A stretch of DNA of 62,713 nt from Termitomyces sp. T153 (taxonomy: Eukaryota > Basidiomycota > Agaricomycetes > Agaricales > Lyophyllaceae): assembly GCA_018296165.2 (NCBI GenBank), contig JACKQL020000192.1, forward strand, positions 1-62,713, given 5' to 3'. Below are positions 11,774 through 22,253 of this stretch, in pieces. The first letter of the stretch is position 1, and every line of letters begins with the position of its first letter. The translations under genes were made by a program, and so were the position numbers. The notes below the pieces were generated by a model. The model saw only the letters and a program-made list of their open reading frames with translations, had not been told where the DNA came from and did no database searches.

Positions 11774-12265
11774 ATGCTACTTTGACTAATAAAGTTAAAC
11801 AGCATATAGATTTGAATCCTGAACATAGGCCTTTAAATGCAGCTATGGCTCAAAGGATCTTTCAAGGCTGGCAACAGCAACATGAAGCTGATCTGGAAGA
11901 GGATTTCAATGATTTAAATCCTCAGAATGATATACCTTCTGAGAATGACTTGGAATATGTTGATCCTGCTGGACATCAACCAGCAGAGCAAATGAATCCT
12001 CCCCTTGATATGCCATTGGGTCCTCAGGATGACATACCTTCTGAGAATGACTTGGAATATGTTGATCCTGCTGAACATCAACTGCCAGAGCAATTGGATC
12101 CTCCCCTTGATGATACATTGGGTCTTCAAGATGACATGTCTTCTGATGGTGGCTTTGAATATGTTGATCCTGCTCAACAGAGACCTGCAGAAGACTTGGA
12201 CCCTGCTTCACCCCATTATCCACCACAACCAGAAAATCCTACTAGAAATATACTAGCAGAAAACC
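11774..12265 (+). CDS. unknown acidic repeat protein segment, truncated by insertions
   Basis: In the +1 frame relative to the preceding ORF, this stretch reads DLNPEHRPLNAAMAQRIFQG and then three acidic repeats with the motif SENDLEYVDPA or its variant GGFEYVDPA, about 39 residues apart. It probably belongs to the same gene as the ORF ending at 11773, joined by an intron or shifted by a frameshift. The open frame continues to 12642, but from about 12268 the DNA is copia and then LTR sequence, so the proline/serine-rich end is not native. No ATG start was found. Function unknown. Confidence 0.45.
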
Positions 12266-12267
12266 AG

Positions 12268-13800
12268 AGCCTCCCATATACCTGCTCAAACCCCTTTGTC
12301 ATGACCCATTCCCAGAACCCCAGACCTCATTTCCAGCCATCTCACTCTCCTGTAGTCCCCCCCAACTCCCCCTTCAACTCCTCCAACCTTTGTTCATCCA
12401 CAGCACCCACTCCAGGTAACTCTGATGCTTCTCCAGCAAACCCTGATGGCCCCCTGGCTAACTCCAATGCTTTCCCCACAGTCTTTGATGCTTCTCCTGC
12501 CTCTCCTGAGCCCCTAGGACCCTCTCCCACTGTTTCTGATGCCAGTGTGCATCACCAGTTTGTTATCCTGACTCACCCAACCAGCTCTAGAGCATCACAA
12601 TCACCCTGGGACAGACTGCATCCCCCACTGATCCCATCATGATCCCATCAGTATATCACTACAGCCTGCCCCTTGATCACAACCAACACCTGTCAGCTTC
12701 ACACAACCCCAACAAGCCCCACTTCCAGACCCACTATCCCCAGAGCTGTCCCAGTAGTTAGTATATAAGTTGTAGAGTAGCGTCCTGTACTCTAGTCTTG
12801 ATATTACATTACTTGGTTACTTGTGTCTTGTGTTTCTCTCTGTTTTGTCTCTACTTCTATTCTTAGTCTTGAATCTATCTCTTTTCTCACTTCTGTCTTG
12901 TCTTGCTTCTGTCTTGTCTCAACTGTCTCTGTTTCCCTTTCCATTCCTAAGTTCCCTCCATCTTGGACATCTTCATGAACTCTGCACACATGCTATGAAC
13001 CATCAAACATTCTCATGACAACTCTGGACCTTGCCCTATGCTCAGCCCTGGAACCCATCATTCTTGATTGGTCCTCCACCAAACTCCAGCTCTGCTCCCA
13101 TCACTTGTGAAGCCTCTGCTTACCCGCTTGCTTGGACTACTTCCCTTACCTTCCCCTCACAAGTCCCTACAGTCCACACCAACCCCAGAGCACTAGGTTA
13201 TAAGTGCAGGACATCATGTCTGCCTAGTAAGGACTTGCCCAGTGTAGCTGAGCCCATGGTCAGCAGAACCTGACACCCTTGAAAACAAGTCTAACCTTGA
13301 AGCAAACAGCTTTTCTGATTCTGTCTTGCTTGACTTTGAAGACAGGCCACCCTTTTCCAATTTTGTGTCCTGCAGGGACTTGGTCTCATGGTATAAGCTT
13401 GTATCCTCCCATTTCTTTGAGCAACTTCAGTTCTTCTCTGTACCCTGCCTCCCATTCCTTAGCATATGGTGAATCTTGAGCTTCTTTCCATGTGCAAGGC
13501 TTGTCCCCAAGTTTGATGGATACAAGGTCACCTAAGGATTCAGTGACAGAGAGGAGGTGTTCAATTTCTTTGATGGTTACAACATTGGTGAGGTCAGGAG
13601 CAGTAATTGGGACATTGTCTCCTCCTGAGGTCTGTGTAGTTTCACCTGGATCAGTTGGGGCTGATGCATTCTAGTTGCCTTAAGTGATTGGCTCTTGCAC
13701 CACCACTGTGTTTTGATGCCTTTCTGATCAAGCTGCTGGTATTCTTTTGCCTGCCTCTTGTGATTCTTGGACTGCTTGTTCCACATGACTCGGTAGCATG
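12268..13800 (-). pseudogene. Ty1/copia pol remnant (integrase-RT junction)
   Basis: On the minus strand, from right to left, there is a poorly conserved spacer, then DLVSIKLGDKPCTWKEAQDS, YAKEWEAGYREELKLLKEMG and the block GHKIGKGWPVFKVK, the start of a copia reverse transcriptase. The next codons, RLVFKGFEQVYG, lie on the other side of a solo LTR (12297-13275): removing the LTR and one duplication restores the reading. An in-frame stop follows KLIP. A related copia remnant at 55.3-55.4 kb contains FKGFEQIYRKDY. The fragment ends abruptly against unknown ORF DNA on the left and PRP4 relic DNA on the right. Confidence 0.75.
12297..13275. mobile_element. solo LTR of a gypsy-type element with CCCTT target duplication
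   Basis: The element begins TGTCATGACCCATTCC and ends ACCTGACA, giving the short terminal inverted repeat TGTCA/TGACA. It is flanked by the 5-bp direct repeat CCCTT (12292-12296 and 13276-13280). A TATA-like AGTATATAAG lies near 12759. The second solo LTR at 59450 shares its first 16 bases and last six. It sits inside a copia remnant. The open frame that crosses its left end is therefore chimeric. Confidence 0.85.
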
Positions 13801-13814
13801 TTCTCTGGACTGGC

Positions 13815-14996
13815 TTTGGCAGTGGGAAGTCAAAGTGATAAGTAAGCTGTTTGTACGGTTTGCAAGACTCAACTCGTTCAGAAATTCGTTAATCTTGGTT
13901 CACAAATCGGTGATGAACGGTCAATTTCGCAAGTACGGTCTGGTACAGTCAAAACGTGGAATGTTCCTGCATGTACCCCGAGGTCTGTTATACCATTCTT
14001 ACCCTGGTCTTCAATTGAAACAAGGACAACCCCAGGGCACGAGGATCGGTGTAGGAGGTGTTGCATGGCATCTTCAGGCAACATTTACTCAGGAAAAAGG
14101 ATTGGTAAATCTTGCAAGTGGTGCTGGAGAAGTAAATGTCAATTTGTGGTCATTAGAGGTACGTCCGTTCACAGTTCGCTTTTCTTAACTTTATAACTCA
14201 GAGCTGCCTGCAAGTGAGTCGCCCATATCAGTCATGAAAGGCCATCAGGATCGTGCATGTCGTGTGGCTTTCCATCCATCCGTGAAGTACGTTGCGAGTG
14301 CAAGCTTCGACACGACGTCGCGTCTATGGGATGTCAACACCTCTAAAGAATTCCTACAAGAAGGTCATTCAAAGGAAGTGTATTGTGTGGATTTCTCCAG
14401 ATGGCGCATTGGCTGCATTTGGGTATGACATACCGTACACTTTTGATAGAGCTGATTGACAATCATGATGACAGAGGTCTTGATGCTATTGATCGCGTGT
14501 GTGACCTAAGAGGAAGAACGGCCATGGTCCTCGACGGACACGTCCAGAGCCATATTCTCGATTGGGCTTCCGGCTTTCGCCCAATGGGTTTAAACTTCAA
14601 CATTGGTACTCAATACATATGCTCTATAGGTATCGAATCACCACCGGAGCAGGAGACGATACGATCCGCATATGGGACATGCGATCTCTCAAATCTCTCT
14701 ACACCATCCCAGCGTATCTATCAAATGTTTTTGACGTTTGCTTCTTCTACGCCAACGACCTCGTTTTCAAATGTGTGACACCACCGCCCCCGAACGACAT
14801 TGACATGGACGGTGCTGACAAGTCAAATGACACGCCACCAAGGGACACTGCCGCAACATTGTTGGAAGAATGGAAATATCGGTCTGGGCTCTTCTTCGCG
14901 AGCGCAGGTTATGATGGCCTTGTTGAACTATGGAGTGCGGATGACTGGCAGCTGTTGCAGACGCACAGCAATGACGAGGTTCTCCAACATCTGTAA
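13815..14996 (+). pseudogene. PRP4: U4/U6 snRNP protein PRP4 (WD40 part), 5' and 3' truncated
   Basis: PRP4 is a WD40 component of the U4/U6.U5 tri-snRNP, needed for splicing. The relic begins with RLNSFRNSL and IGDERSISQVR, followed by WD repeats: NVNLWSLE, then HQDRACRVAFHPSVKYVASA, DTTSRLWDVNTSKEF, EGHSKEVYCVDFS, the block LDAIDRVCDLRGRTAMVLDG, GAGDDTIRIWDMRSLKSLYT, and SAGYDGLVELWSADDWQLLQ. Reading requires frame changes at about 13960-14010, 14410 and 14640, and some blocks are shortened. The N-terminal SFM region is missing at the copia boundary and the last WD blade is missing at 14996. It converges tail-to-tail with the MBP1 relic 18 bp away. Confidence 0.85.
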
Positions 14997-15014
14997 GAAA
15001 GTCAGACGATATAT

Positions 15015-17674
15015 CTACACAGGCATTAAAAAAACAAGACTGACCCCTTCAACTCTGTCAATCGGGATACCAGTGCATAGCGAAATGATCTTCTTGCACT
15101 GATACTCTTTCTCCGCACTCGCACCTTGCAACGCCTTCAGTCTCGCCTTCATCAGCTCCTCCATCCTCAAATGCCAGATCTTCATTGTTCTCAATCGGAT
15201 CAAAGCTGCAGGAGAGTCCACAATGGGTATCGGGGGCTCCACATCGACATTGAATGAGATGTCCACTGACCCACCTATACCCACCATCGTCGAGTCCAAG
15301 CCACGCCACTGGAATGACGGACCCACGGTGTCTCGAGCATCATTTCCCTCCGAATCCGTCCTACCGGTCCAATCAAACCAGTCCTCATTAACGACGGCCT
15401 TCTCGACGTTGCGCATACGATGAGTAATTTGATCAAGCTCGCCTCAGCGGCTTTGCCACATGCCAACTTGTTTGCGTTGTTCAGCGAGTTCACGCGGTGC
15501 AGCACGCAAGTGAGCTTGTGTGACATCAAGCGTATCCTGTTTTGTTTTGAGTTCGCTCTGAAAGTCAGTACTCAGACTTTGTATCATCGTTGTCATGTCT
15601 GTTACAAATATGTCATCCATCTTTTGAAAAGCCAGAGCAGAGATATTCACCTGCAATAACATCCTGACTTTTCTGGACCGGAGCCGGTGGTCCTGGACGA
15701 AGATTATCAAAAAGATCCTCGGCCCGTGGGCCTCCACTCAACTCCTGTTCAAAGTTGGTAATGAAGCAGGTAATGGACCGTCTTTCCTTCTCACCTCTGT
15801 CTCAACTCAAAAATTGCCGGGCCTCGAACCCAACTTATTGGGTAATGTTCGGTTGGCACCGACATCCAACAACGCATACTTCTGTTCCCAACCTGGGCAG
15901 CAATATTCAATGGGGTATCACCATGCTCATCTTGTAAATCCACAAGCGATTTGAAGTCGCCCCCTTGATGGCGATCCACACGAATATTTGCTCTAGATAG
16001 TATCGCGCTGAGATTGCCCCTCTGCTGACGCCCGCAACGGAGACAACATGGTGGACGACAGGCTTGCGTGATGTATCAAGGGTGCGGATGGAAGGATGAA
16101 GAGTAGATACCAAAGTATTGAATGTCTGTTGATCTGCATTGGCAGTCGCAAGGCACGCACGTATGAGTGGCGTTTCACCAAGATAGTTACCACGGTGGAT
16201 ATCAGCACCATGACTCATGAGGATTTCGACTATATCATGACGTGCAAGGTTTGCATCAACGTGAGAGCCGTGTGTCCTTGGTCATCAATGACTGTATCGA
16301 CATCCAGTCCATTTTGAGGAGTGTTCTGGCTTGGCACTTGGGCGGACGTGATCTCGCGTAGGGGGTCGAGGACAGGGGCGGAATCGTCGCGCTCGAAAAT
16401 CGCTGCAACAACAGCAGAGCGTCGCGTATCTCTCAGTGGCGCTGAGGGGTCCACTAAGCGTGGTATCAATGGCTTCGATGAAAAACGTAGTACGTGGGTT
16501 TCAAGGACAGGATGTCCGGAGCGAGCACTTGGCGGTCGTGATGCACCATTTGCACCGACTTGTGACGTGGGACGCGTGTCCCGGAGAGATGGCAGGGACT
16601 GTGTATCGTTACACTGCAGTAGTTGCCAAGAAATTTGGGAGGAAGATGACGCGTCTGTGCGTGCACGCTTCGCTGGGGATGGGCCATCCTCTCCGTTCGA
16701 GTAAGGTCCGGTGGATGGCGGCCGTGATCAGTTACTTGTTTGAATGTCCGGGGCCGAATCGAGAGGAGCTAGTTGTGATGAAGATTGGAAAAAGGAGATA
16801 TGACTGGAAGCGCGGCTCCCAAAGTCTGCATCTGCCTCTGAGCAGTTCCGTTTGGGAGTACCATAGCCGGAGAATGATGGGGAGGTACCCCCAGAAGATG
16901 AAGGGCTTAATCCGAAGTGGAGAGCGTGAATGAACCATGTGCGCATCCTTAATTAAGGAGTCGGAGGGCGGAGCCAGGCAAGATTGGGGGGGGCGCCAGG
17001 GCGGAGCGCATTGAGGAGATGTAATTGCCGGTCTGACCAATGCTTGAGTAAGACAAAGCAGCAGAAAGAGGCCGCAGTGATGCTGTATCACTGAATGGAA
17101 GAGTAGATAGGGAACGTATAGACGGCGTAAAGTCAAAGAGGGGTGACAACAATGGCGCGCCGCCATACTGCTCAGCAATTTCACGACCCTTCGCGAGCGG
17201 AATCCTGTTGCACGTCGAGCACAGCGTTAGACTCGGCAAGAAAACCATGTATTGGACGCGTGCCAAGTTCCCTGACATTTAACGTGACCACCCTGGACTA
17301 TTTCGTGTTTCCCAGGCAATATCTTCTTCTTCAATATCTTTGTGCGGCGGCCCTTGTCCACCCCACCAACCTTGAGGATCTGAGTCGCGTTCACGTAGGA
17401 GTCATTCCGCCTACGCATGACGACGATACCTCTGACCATGCACTCATATACCTAGAGCGACACAAGCGCGGTCAACTGCTGTAGAGAAAAGGGTGAGGAG
17501 GACGGACCTGGACAGATGAGTAGACTGCATTGTATATTTTGACGGGAGGTTGGGTGCTGCCGGGGGGTCGTGGGCCAGTCTGCATGGTGGGTGGAGAGGG
17601 TCACGCGACGACGCGTATCGCGGAGTTCCGATCTGTAGCGGTACTGTGACTACGTCACCATTGCGATCTGCCAT
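15015..17674 (-). pseudogene. MBP1: MBP1/Res-type APSES-ankyrin cell-cycle transcription factor, decayed
   Basis: Intact proteins are the DNA-binding subunit of MBF, controlling G1/S genes. From the 5' side: MQSTHLSR near 17520; the KilA-N/APSES domain with VRGIVVMRRRNDSYVNATQI, KVGGVDKGRRTKIL and GKHEIVQGG (17439-17280); IPLAKGREIAEQYGGAPLLS (about 17200); ankyrin repeats with VDTVIDDQGHTAL (16300), GADIHRGNYLGETPLIRA (16210) and DLQDEHGDTPLNIAAQVGN (15920); a coiled coil with KQDTLDVTQAHLRAA (15520); and a C-terminal block with DWFDWTGRTDSEG and ASAEKEYQCKKIISLCTGIP (15380-15060). Order and spacing fit the family over about 2.7 kb. Several frameshifts, for example after HTAL, break it. Confidence 0.87.
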
Positions 17675-17679
17675 ATCTA

Positions 17680-17945
17680 ATCTTCCTTATTCAATTCAGT
17701 AAAATTTACTTATTGTATTCCGAATCCCCCCGTAGTATAAAAGGCTTCGGAATAGTTGTATTAAGTAGCTCCTTGCAAATATAGGACTTAGAACAGTTCT
17801 ATCGCGAGACTCCACTCAGTGTGACCATACTCTGCTCTATTAGGCAGACTACCGTTACATATTTTGAACTCGTAACAGTCCTAACTGTAAGCTTGCTGTT
17901 GACAACTTACGACATTCACAGACACAAATCTCACATTTGCGTCAC
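17680..17945. other. non-coding gap with TATA-like motif, possible LTR scrap
   Basis: Between the MBP1 and GH115 relics the sequence GTAGTATAAAAGGCTTCGG (about 17732) followed by short-leader-like DNA resembles the promoter part of a gypsy LTR. I could not find matching ends or a target duplication. Confidence 0.3.
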
Positions 17946-17949
17946 AGCT

Positions 17950-18965
17950 GCGGCACACTCACGTGATGGCCGCCTCAAAAGGACTTGTTTCTCACCTTCG
18001 TTTGCCACAATGGTGATGAGCTGCACGGATGGTGACTTATCAGAGTCGCACAAGTTGCTCTTGCAGGGCAGTACTTACAAGGTTCGCGAGGTTGGCACTG
18101 GCCACGATGGGGTGCTGGATCAGCTGGGAGAAGGCGGCCTTAGAATCCGAAGAAAGACTGTTATCAATCTCAGTCGAAGCATTCTTGAGCATGGCCCAAT
18201 CAGCAAGAACATTGTCGGCCCTGCACGTATGTATCCTCTCAGTCTATCATTTCCGTAGCCACTCATTCAAGACATACTCTCTGTATTTGTTCGAGCTGTA
18301 CGTTGTCGTATCAATAAGCTCTGGTTTCCTCCTGGAATTGTAGCGTGTGAGATTCCGAACAATGTCCACAATAGTTTCCGCAACAACAGGCGACACAGCA
18401 GATTCTCGCTGGGCCCAGCTGGAGACAAAGCTCTCAAGGTTGTCCACATTCCAGTGGGTAGCGTTCCACCCAAAGTTGATGAAAGAAATCAGTCTCGCTC
18501 TCGTAGGGCTTGAGATCGCCAACATTGAGGATCCACAGGCGCGTTGCTTGGCGATCGACAGCAAGGGACATTTGCTCTTACATCTAACGAGTATGTCAGA
18601 ACGAATGCGTCATTGGATATATCTGACGCACCTTCGAAATTTGGCTTGAAGTGATCCACTTGTAAGTCACGGGGGTCTCCGACCTACAGAAGGCTGATCT
18701 GAGATCATGTTCACTAAATACTTTGAAGGGCGGCATACATAGTCAACCTACACAAAAACGTTGAGCCGATTCCAGTGATGAATATCAAGATCAATAACTC
18801 ACATGATAATAAACACCAACGCCTCCAGTCTTATTGCGCTCCGAAGCGAGTGGTAAGCGGCGAATATTACCCCAGTTGTCATCCGACCACAACAAAGTGA
18901 TATAATCCGGTACAGTCATTCCAACATCATAGTAACCTTCAACCTCCTTGTCTGCAAACTAATAA
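17950..18965 (-). pseudogene. GH115 xylan alpha-1,2-glucuronidase, internal fragment
   Basis: GH115 enzymes remove (4-O-methyl)glucuronic acid from xylan and are common in wood- and litter-decay fungi. The fragment starts at a splice acceptor and reads FADKEVEGYYDVGMTVPDYI, LLWSDDNWGNIRRLPL and NKTGGVGVYYHV, then an intron, then VGDPRD, KWITSSQIS, MSLAVDRQATRLWILNVGDL, INFGWNATHWNVDNLESFV, AETIVDIVRNLTRYNSRRKP and QHPIVASANLAN. Single extra bases break the frame after GDPRD and before INFGW. Only the middle of a protein of about 1000 residues is present; both ends are absent. Clearly non-functional. Confidence 0.82.
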
Positions 18966-19779
18966 GGATTTCGTAATGCAATGCAATGAAAAGGCATCAT
19001 TTGACACATACAATATGCGAGACGAAAACATGGGGGGACAGTATTTCAATGATTACATATACAATGGTTCCAACGATCGGCAAATTATTTGACAAACAAA
19101 ATTTGGAAATTAGGTATGATGTTACCTGCTAGTAGTTTTACCTGCGAGTAAGTAGCGCACAACTATTGCAGGTGTAGCTACCACCAGACAAAGGCCGAAA
19201 GAGTAATGGGCATTATGGATTGCTGACATTCCCAGCTGTTTGATGATTACATATACAATAGTTTCAACAAGCAGGAATGTTTTGATCACATGTCACATGG
19301 CTATTGAAGAAAAGGTCATCACGTGAATGCTAATGTTTTTCAAGATTTTTTTTCAAACGAAATGTGTAAAGTCACATGATGGCATTACATGAGTGATATA
19401 CAGCTCACGTGAGTGCTAATGTTTTTCAAGACAACAAATTTTTCATTGAATGATAATGCCTCAATCTATTCCTAGATCTCAGAACATCCTCACACATCAT
19501 TCTGTTGGAACTTTGATGACATTAGAGTTGTCATACACTCTGCTCCACCACCATCCTATGCCACTGCTGCCAGCACTAAGGAGTATTGGTCTTGTGAAAT
19601 CAAGATGGTACTAGACAAGCATGTACTGAGCACAAGTGGAACACACTGCTCAACTGTGCTTCTATCTTTCTGGGGAAGAGTGGTGCCTTAACTTTGACAT
19701 CAACTGGTTTTGACTGAGCAAGGTTATGACTTATAAGCCTGGCTCCATTTATAAATGGTGTTAGCTATGGTATGTACAA
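18966..19779. other. non-coding DNA with short direct repeats
   Basis: No gene is seen. ATGATTACATATACAATGGTTCCAAC occurs near 19050 and again, slightly changed, near 19240. CACGTGAxTGCTAATGTTTTTCAAGA occurs near 19321 and 19407. These may be edges of small non-autonomous elements. Confidence 0.5.
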
Positions 19780-20090
19780 ATTGTGGAAAAAATGCTGGAT
19801 TGCTACCTTTGAACACATATGAAAGCGTCTTGAACCCTAAATAGGAAGGTCTAACCCTACCTTTGGGTTTATAGAGTGTTGTTTCACTAAGGTTTAACCC
19901 TAACACTTAGGGCAGGTTTACATCACCATATGTTCACTACTAAGTATTGCTAGCCCTAACCCACAACTATCAGTAATGAGAAAGGGCTGACCACTTGCTG
20001 CTTACTAACACATATCATTAACCCTAAACACTACACATGGGGTAGGTTGATGCTAATGTTCGCTTAACCCTAAGTGTTGTTAACCCTTAG
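19780..20090. repeat. patch of interspersed CCCTAA (telomere-like) motifs
   Basis: AACCCTAA, TAACCCTAC, TTTAACCCTAACAC, GCCCTAACCC, TTAACCCTAAAC, CTTAACCCTAAG and TTAACCCTTAGGG occur within about 300 bp, not in perfect tandem. The basidiomycete telomere unit is TTAGGG/CCCTAA. It may be a decayed interstitial telomere repeat or a repeat family that happens to carry the motif. Confidence 0.55.
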
Positions 20091-20149
20091 GGTAAAACAT
20101 TTGGCTGTTGTTTTTTCACACTTGTTGAGAGTCTTTAATTAAAACTTGG

Positions 20150-21315
20150 AGATGGAGGTTGTTTTGCTCATTACTTATGACATATATGTATGTTTTGATG
20201 GATTGGGTTGCTAATAGCTGTAGCTAGTTTGTGAGGATTTACAAGTGTGTTGATTGTTTGTCAGATATATTGAGTTGAAGAAAACAAAGGTATAATGTAT
20301 AAAAAATATCAATTAAATATAGTATTATAAAGGATTTTTAGGCAAGAATCAAGTTAAAGATCTGATGTTTGGAAATATCTCATTATTTAGACTGCTTTCT
20401 CTAATTGCCTTTTTTTTAGTATATTTTAAAGTCTAAGAACTGTCCAACCTGCTCTTTAAAGTGTCTGAGTAATATGAGTACAGAAGGTAAAAAAGACTTT
20501 GATTGATTAATAATTTTAAATTTTCAAGTATATTAAAGATAATTCATTAAATGAGAATTATTAAAGAGTTAAACTATTGAACACCTAATCAAGTAAAATG
20601 AGGTTTGGTCTGGATTTTAGCATTATGTTAAGCATTTAAATCTACTGACATAACAGGACTATTAATACATTAATTAAAAAAAAAACTAAAGTCAGCATAG
20701 TGTTGATGAGTGGGAATATTTTAATTACTATACATGAAAGTGACATTGAGTCTGGATTTCAGCATTGAGTTAGAATGTCAAGGACTTAAACCAAGTAAAG
20801 TGAGATTGGGTCTGAGACTAGCAAGAGTTATAGAGCTATGCCAAAGGCACAGACTGTAGCTCATCTAATATTGTGTGATGACTTTTTTATATGGTGCTGA
20901 GGTAAGCCTGACAATGGTGACTAATTCTTACATAATAATTGCCTTATTAGTAGTTTTAATTCACTTTAAATTGAGAAAAAAAAAGGTATAACAAACAGCT
21001 TTTGGCTAATAAATTACTTATGTAAAATGTACTGGTCTTTTAAAAAGAGCATTGTTCTTTATTTAAGGAGGACTAAAATAAGAGGAGGTTTTTTTTTCCC
21101 ACTACACATTGGATTGCTAATAGCTATATGTTAGATGTATTGAGTTCCTGAGAGATCATTCAGAAGCTTTCTGATTTCAAAGTATATAGCTTTTTCACTA
21201 AAAAAAAACCAAATGTGTGATAAATTTTGATTAAATAGAATATTGGGAAAAGTGATTTCAGGCCACCCCCATGACAAAGTATGTTTGGTTATATTTACTG
21301 ATTGAATTGATATTC
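20150..21315. repeat. AT-rich dispersed repeat, copy 2
   Basis: This copy aligns by eye with parts of 7.9-10.6 kb: ATATCTCATTATTTAGACTG to AGCATTATGTTA (20380-20640 against about 9128-9390), a short version of the minisatellite (about 20750-20830), the block ending TTACATAATAATTGCC (20880-20945) and the end AAGTATGTTTGGTTATATTTACTGATTGAATTGATATT (21280-21320 against 10530-10570). It is more AT-rich than copy 1 and its internal order is partly rearranged. Confidence 0.75.
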
Positions 21316-21353
21316 ACAATAAGTGCTGCTGTTGCTGCTTTTCACTTGCCTTT

Positions 21354-21357
<4 letters not shown>

Positions 21358-21403
<46 letters not shown>
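21358..21403. repeat. 46-nt T homopolymer
   Basis: An unbroken run of 46 T is followed at once by a purine-rich GAGGAGGGAGGGTGGGGGGAAGG stretch. It could be the poly(A) end, on the minus strand, of a reverse-transcribed insertion, or simple slippage. The exact length is likely to vary or to be misread. Confidence 0.9.
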
Positions 21404-22253
21404 CCCGAGGAGGGAGGGTGGGGGGAAGGAATATCAGATGAGGAGAGGAGGGAAAAATCAATTTAATTTGAATTAATCTGAGGGAGGGGGGGAAGAGCCA
21501 AATGGAATATGGGGTATATGTCATGGGTGCATATAACTAGTTACTTATGTTCAAAAGCTCATCTACATTAACTGTACAGGTGAAAGACACGATTGAGCTT
21601 CTGCACCTATGGCTTGCGACGCGTGAGTTAGAGAGCCGTCATGTAAAGAACCGTGACTTTGCTCGTGTTGAAATTCGTGAGCTTGACCTTGTTCCTGGGT
21701 TTCCCCGTCCCGCCTTGGATCCTACGGCGCAATCACAACGCTCTCAGTCGTTGCCCAAAGGACTTTAGGTCGAAATTCTTGATGCATCAACAATCTCCGC
21801 TCTGTCGGTGATGTGATACGTTTTTGTGATGTGATACGTTTTTGTGATATTAGTTGGCTGTACCTATATATATCCTACTGATATATTCATATCATCTCTT
21901 CCACGTGGCCGTTATCATTGGACTTGACTTTCGGTCTGTGCGGTGTTTGATAATTGTAGTTTGGCCATAAAAGTATAAGTACACAGATAGCCGCCGCAAC
22001 TTGTCCAGTCCTTTGTAATCAGCCAACCGATCTACACTAACGTTCTTTATGAGTTAGCGTTCGACGAACAATTAGACCATCCATCCATCAGCCAACACTT
22101 GAAAACCAAAAACACCCCATCCCGCATAGATACATCGAGACCCGGTAAAAAAAAAAATAGATATAGCAGAAATAGAAAACCTGAAGCAGGCGAGAGCGTC
22201 CCATATGCAAGAAATACACGCATTGAAGGCCCCAGGCAATGAAGTCCGCATAA
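21404..22253. other. non-coding; one short ORF and a small tandem repeat
   Basis: An 18-bp unit GTGATGTGATACGTTTTT is repeated at 21808-21825 and 21826-21843 with a partial third. The frame 21547-21768 (73 codons) has normal-looking codon use but no family signature and could be a lost exon. The right part is the 3' flank of the protease gene. Confidence 0.45.

Noticed and set aside
11782..12642. Single gene of 286 codons
   Set aside because: It spans unknown ORF, copia and LTR sequence and begins with TTG; only the part to about 12265 is kept.
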